DNA from: an uncultured Oscillospiraceae bacterium
GTDB taxonomy: Bacteria > Bacillota > Clostridia > Oscillospirales > Oscillospiraceae
DNA length: 22,226 bases
Reading direction: 5' to 3'
Assembly (NCBI GenBank): GCA_934659445.1
Contig: CAKUHV010000019.1
Span: 1-22,226 of the forward strand
Positions 22,078 to 22,226 of this stretch are shown here, in pieces (the first letter of the stretch is position 1; every line of letters begins with the position of its first letter). The notes under the pieces were generated by a model. That model made no database searches. It was not told the origin of the DNA and saw nothing but the letters and a program-made list of their open reading frames with translations. The position numbers and the translations under genes were made by a program.

Positions 22078-22226
22078 ATGGAGCATTCCCCCCAGCCCGT
22101 CGGCCGGCAGCAGCTGGTACAGGCCATCCGCGATCTGCAAGCCGGAGATACTCAGGTGCGGGTGGCCATCGACGGCCCCTGCGCCTCCGGCAAATCCACT
22201 CTGGCCCAGTGGCTGGGGCGGCAGCT
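22078..22226 (+). CDS. P-loop kinase, N-terminal fragment cut by the window edge
   Basis: Only the first 49 codons are visible. VRVAIDGPCASGKSTLAQWL (about 28-47) is a Walker A P-loop (GxxxxGKS) of the small-molecule kinase type, seen in uridine kinase-like, cytidylate kinase-like and adenylylsulfate kinase-like proteins. AAAAGGAGA lies 7 bases before the ATG at 22078. It is 39 bases downstream of the phosphoketolase gene in the same direction. The substrate cannot be assigned from this part. Confidence 0.75.
   Translation, partial: MEHSPQPVGRQQLVQAIRDLQAGDTQVRVAIDGPCASGKSTLAQWLGRQ

Overview
The window looks like a chromosomal segment of a GC-rich, endospore-forming gut Clostridia member, most likely Oscillospiraceae (Flavonifractor, Pseudoflavonifractor or Oscillibacter-like). 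This is inferred from the spoIIGA-sigE pair, Gram-positive HPr with both His15 and Ser46, MutS2, strong GGAGG ribosome binding sites, C-ending codons, and families of short intergenic repeats. I did no database search. Every functional name rests on motifs, length and context.

Layout. 1-212: end of a terminator cluster. 213-2147 (-): biotin-dependent carboxyltransferase (OadA/PycB type). 2417-3169 (-): HTH-membrane regulator. 3326-6951 (-): a housekeeping run read as uvrC, rsmD, coaD, coiled-coil protein, with a 154-bp MITE-like element inserted between uvrC and rsmD. 7028-7291 (-): HPr. 7483-9852 (-): mutS2. 10014-10910 (+): PfkB/ribokinase-like sugar kinase. 10962-12212 (-): membrane family-2 glycosyltransferase. 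12449-13618 (+) and 13677-14633 (+): malic enzyme and a D-cysteine desulfhydrase-like PLP enzyme. 14780-16374 (-): spoIIGA and sigE. 16375-18053: a second copy of the MITE-like element in the opposite orientation, a perfect 32-bp palindrome, and an AT-rich island with a damaged thioredoxin-like gene and two small membrane-protein genes. 18073-18831 (-): trmD. 18919-19443 (-): uncharacterised protein. 19600-22038 (+): phosphoketolase, followed by the start of a P-loop kinase cut by the window edge.

How the genes work together. Several enzymes meet at pyruvate and central carbon: the carboxyltransferase (oxaloacetate/pyruvate), malic enzyme (malate to pyruvate), the desulfhydrase (D-cysteine to pyruvate), phosphoketolase (xylulose-5-P or fructose-6-P to acetyl-P) and HPr (sugar uptake and catabolite signalling). 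The rest is DNA repair, CoA synthesis, RNA modification and sporulation.

The most interesting material is non-coding or accessory. The MITE-like family has nested terminal inverted repeats, a folded three-arm interior with a compensatory base change between its two copies, and at one copy an 11-bp direct repeat that includes the uvrC stop codon. The AT-rich island has an apparent two-lesion pseudogene. An 11-bp-phased TTAAG-type repeat array lies between the glycosyltransferase and malic enzyme. The alanine codon choice changes abruptly inside the malic enzyme gene. I saw no CRISPR array, tRNA, rRNA or intact transposase gene.
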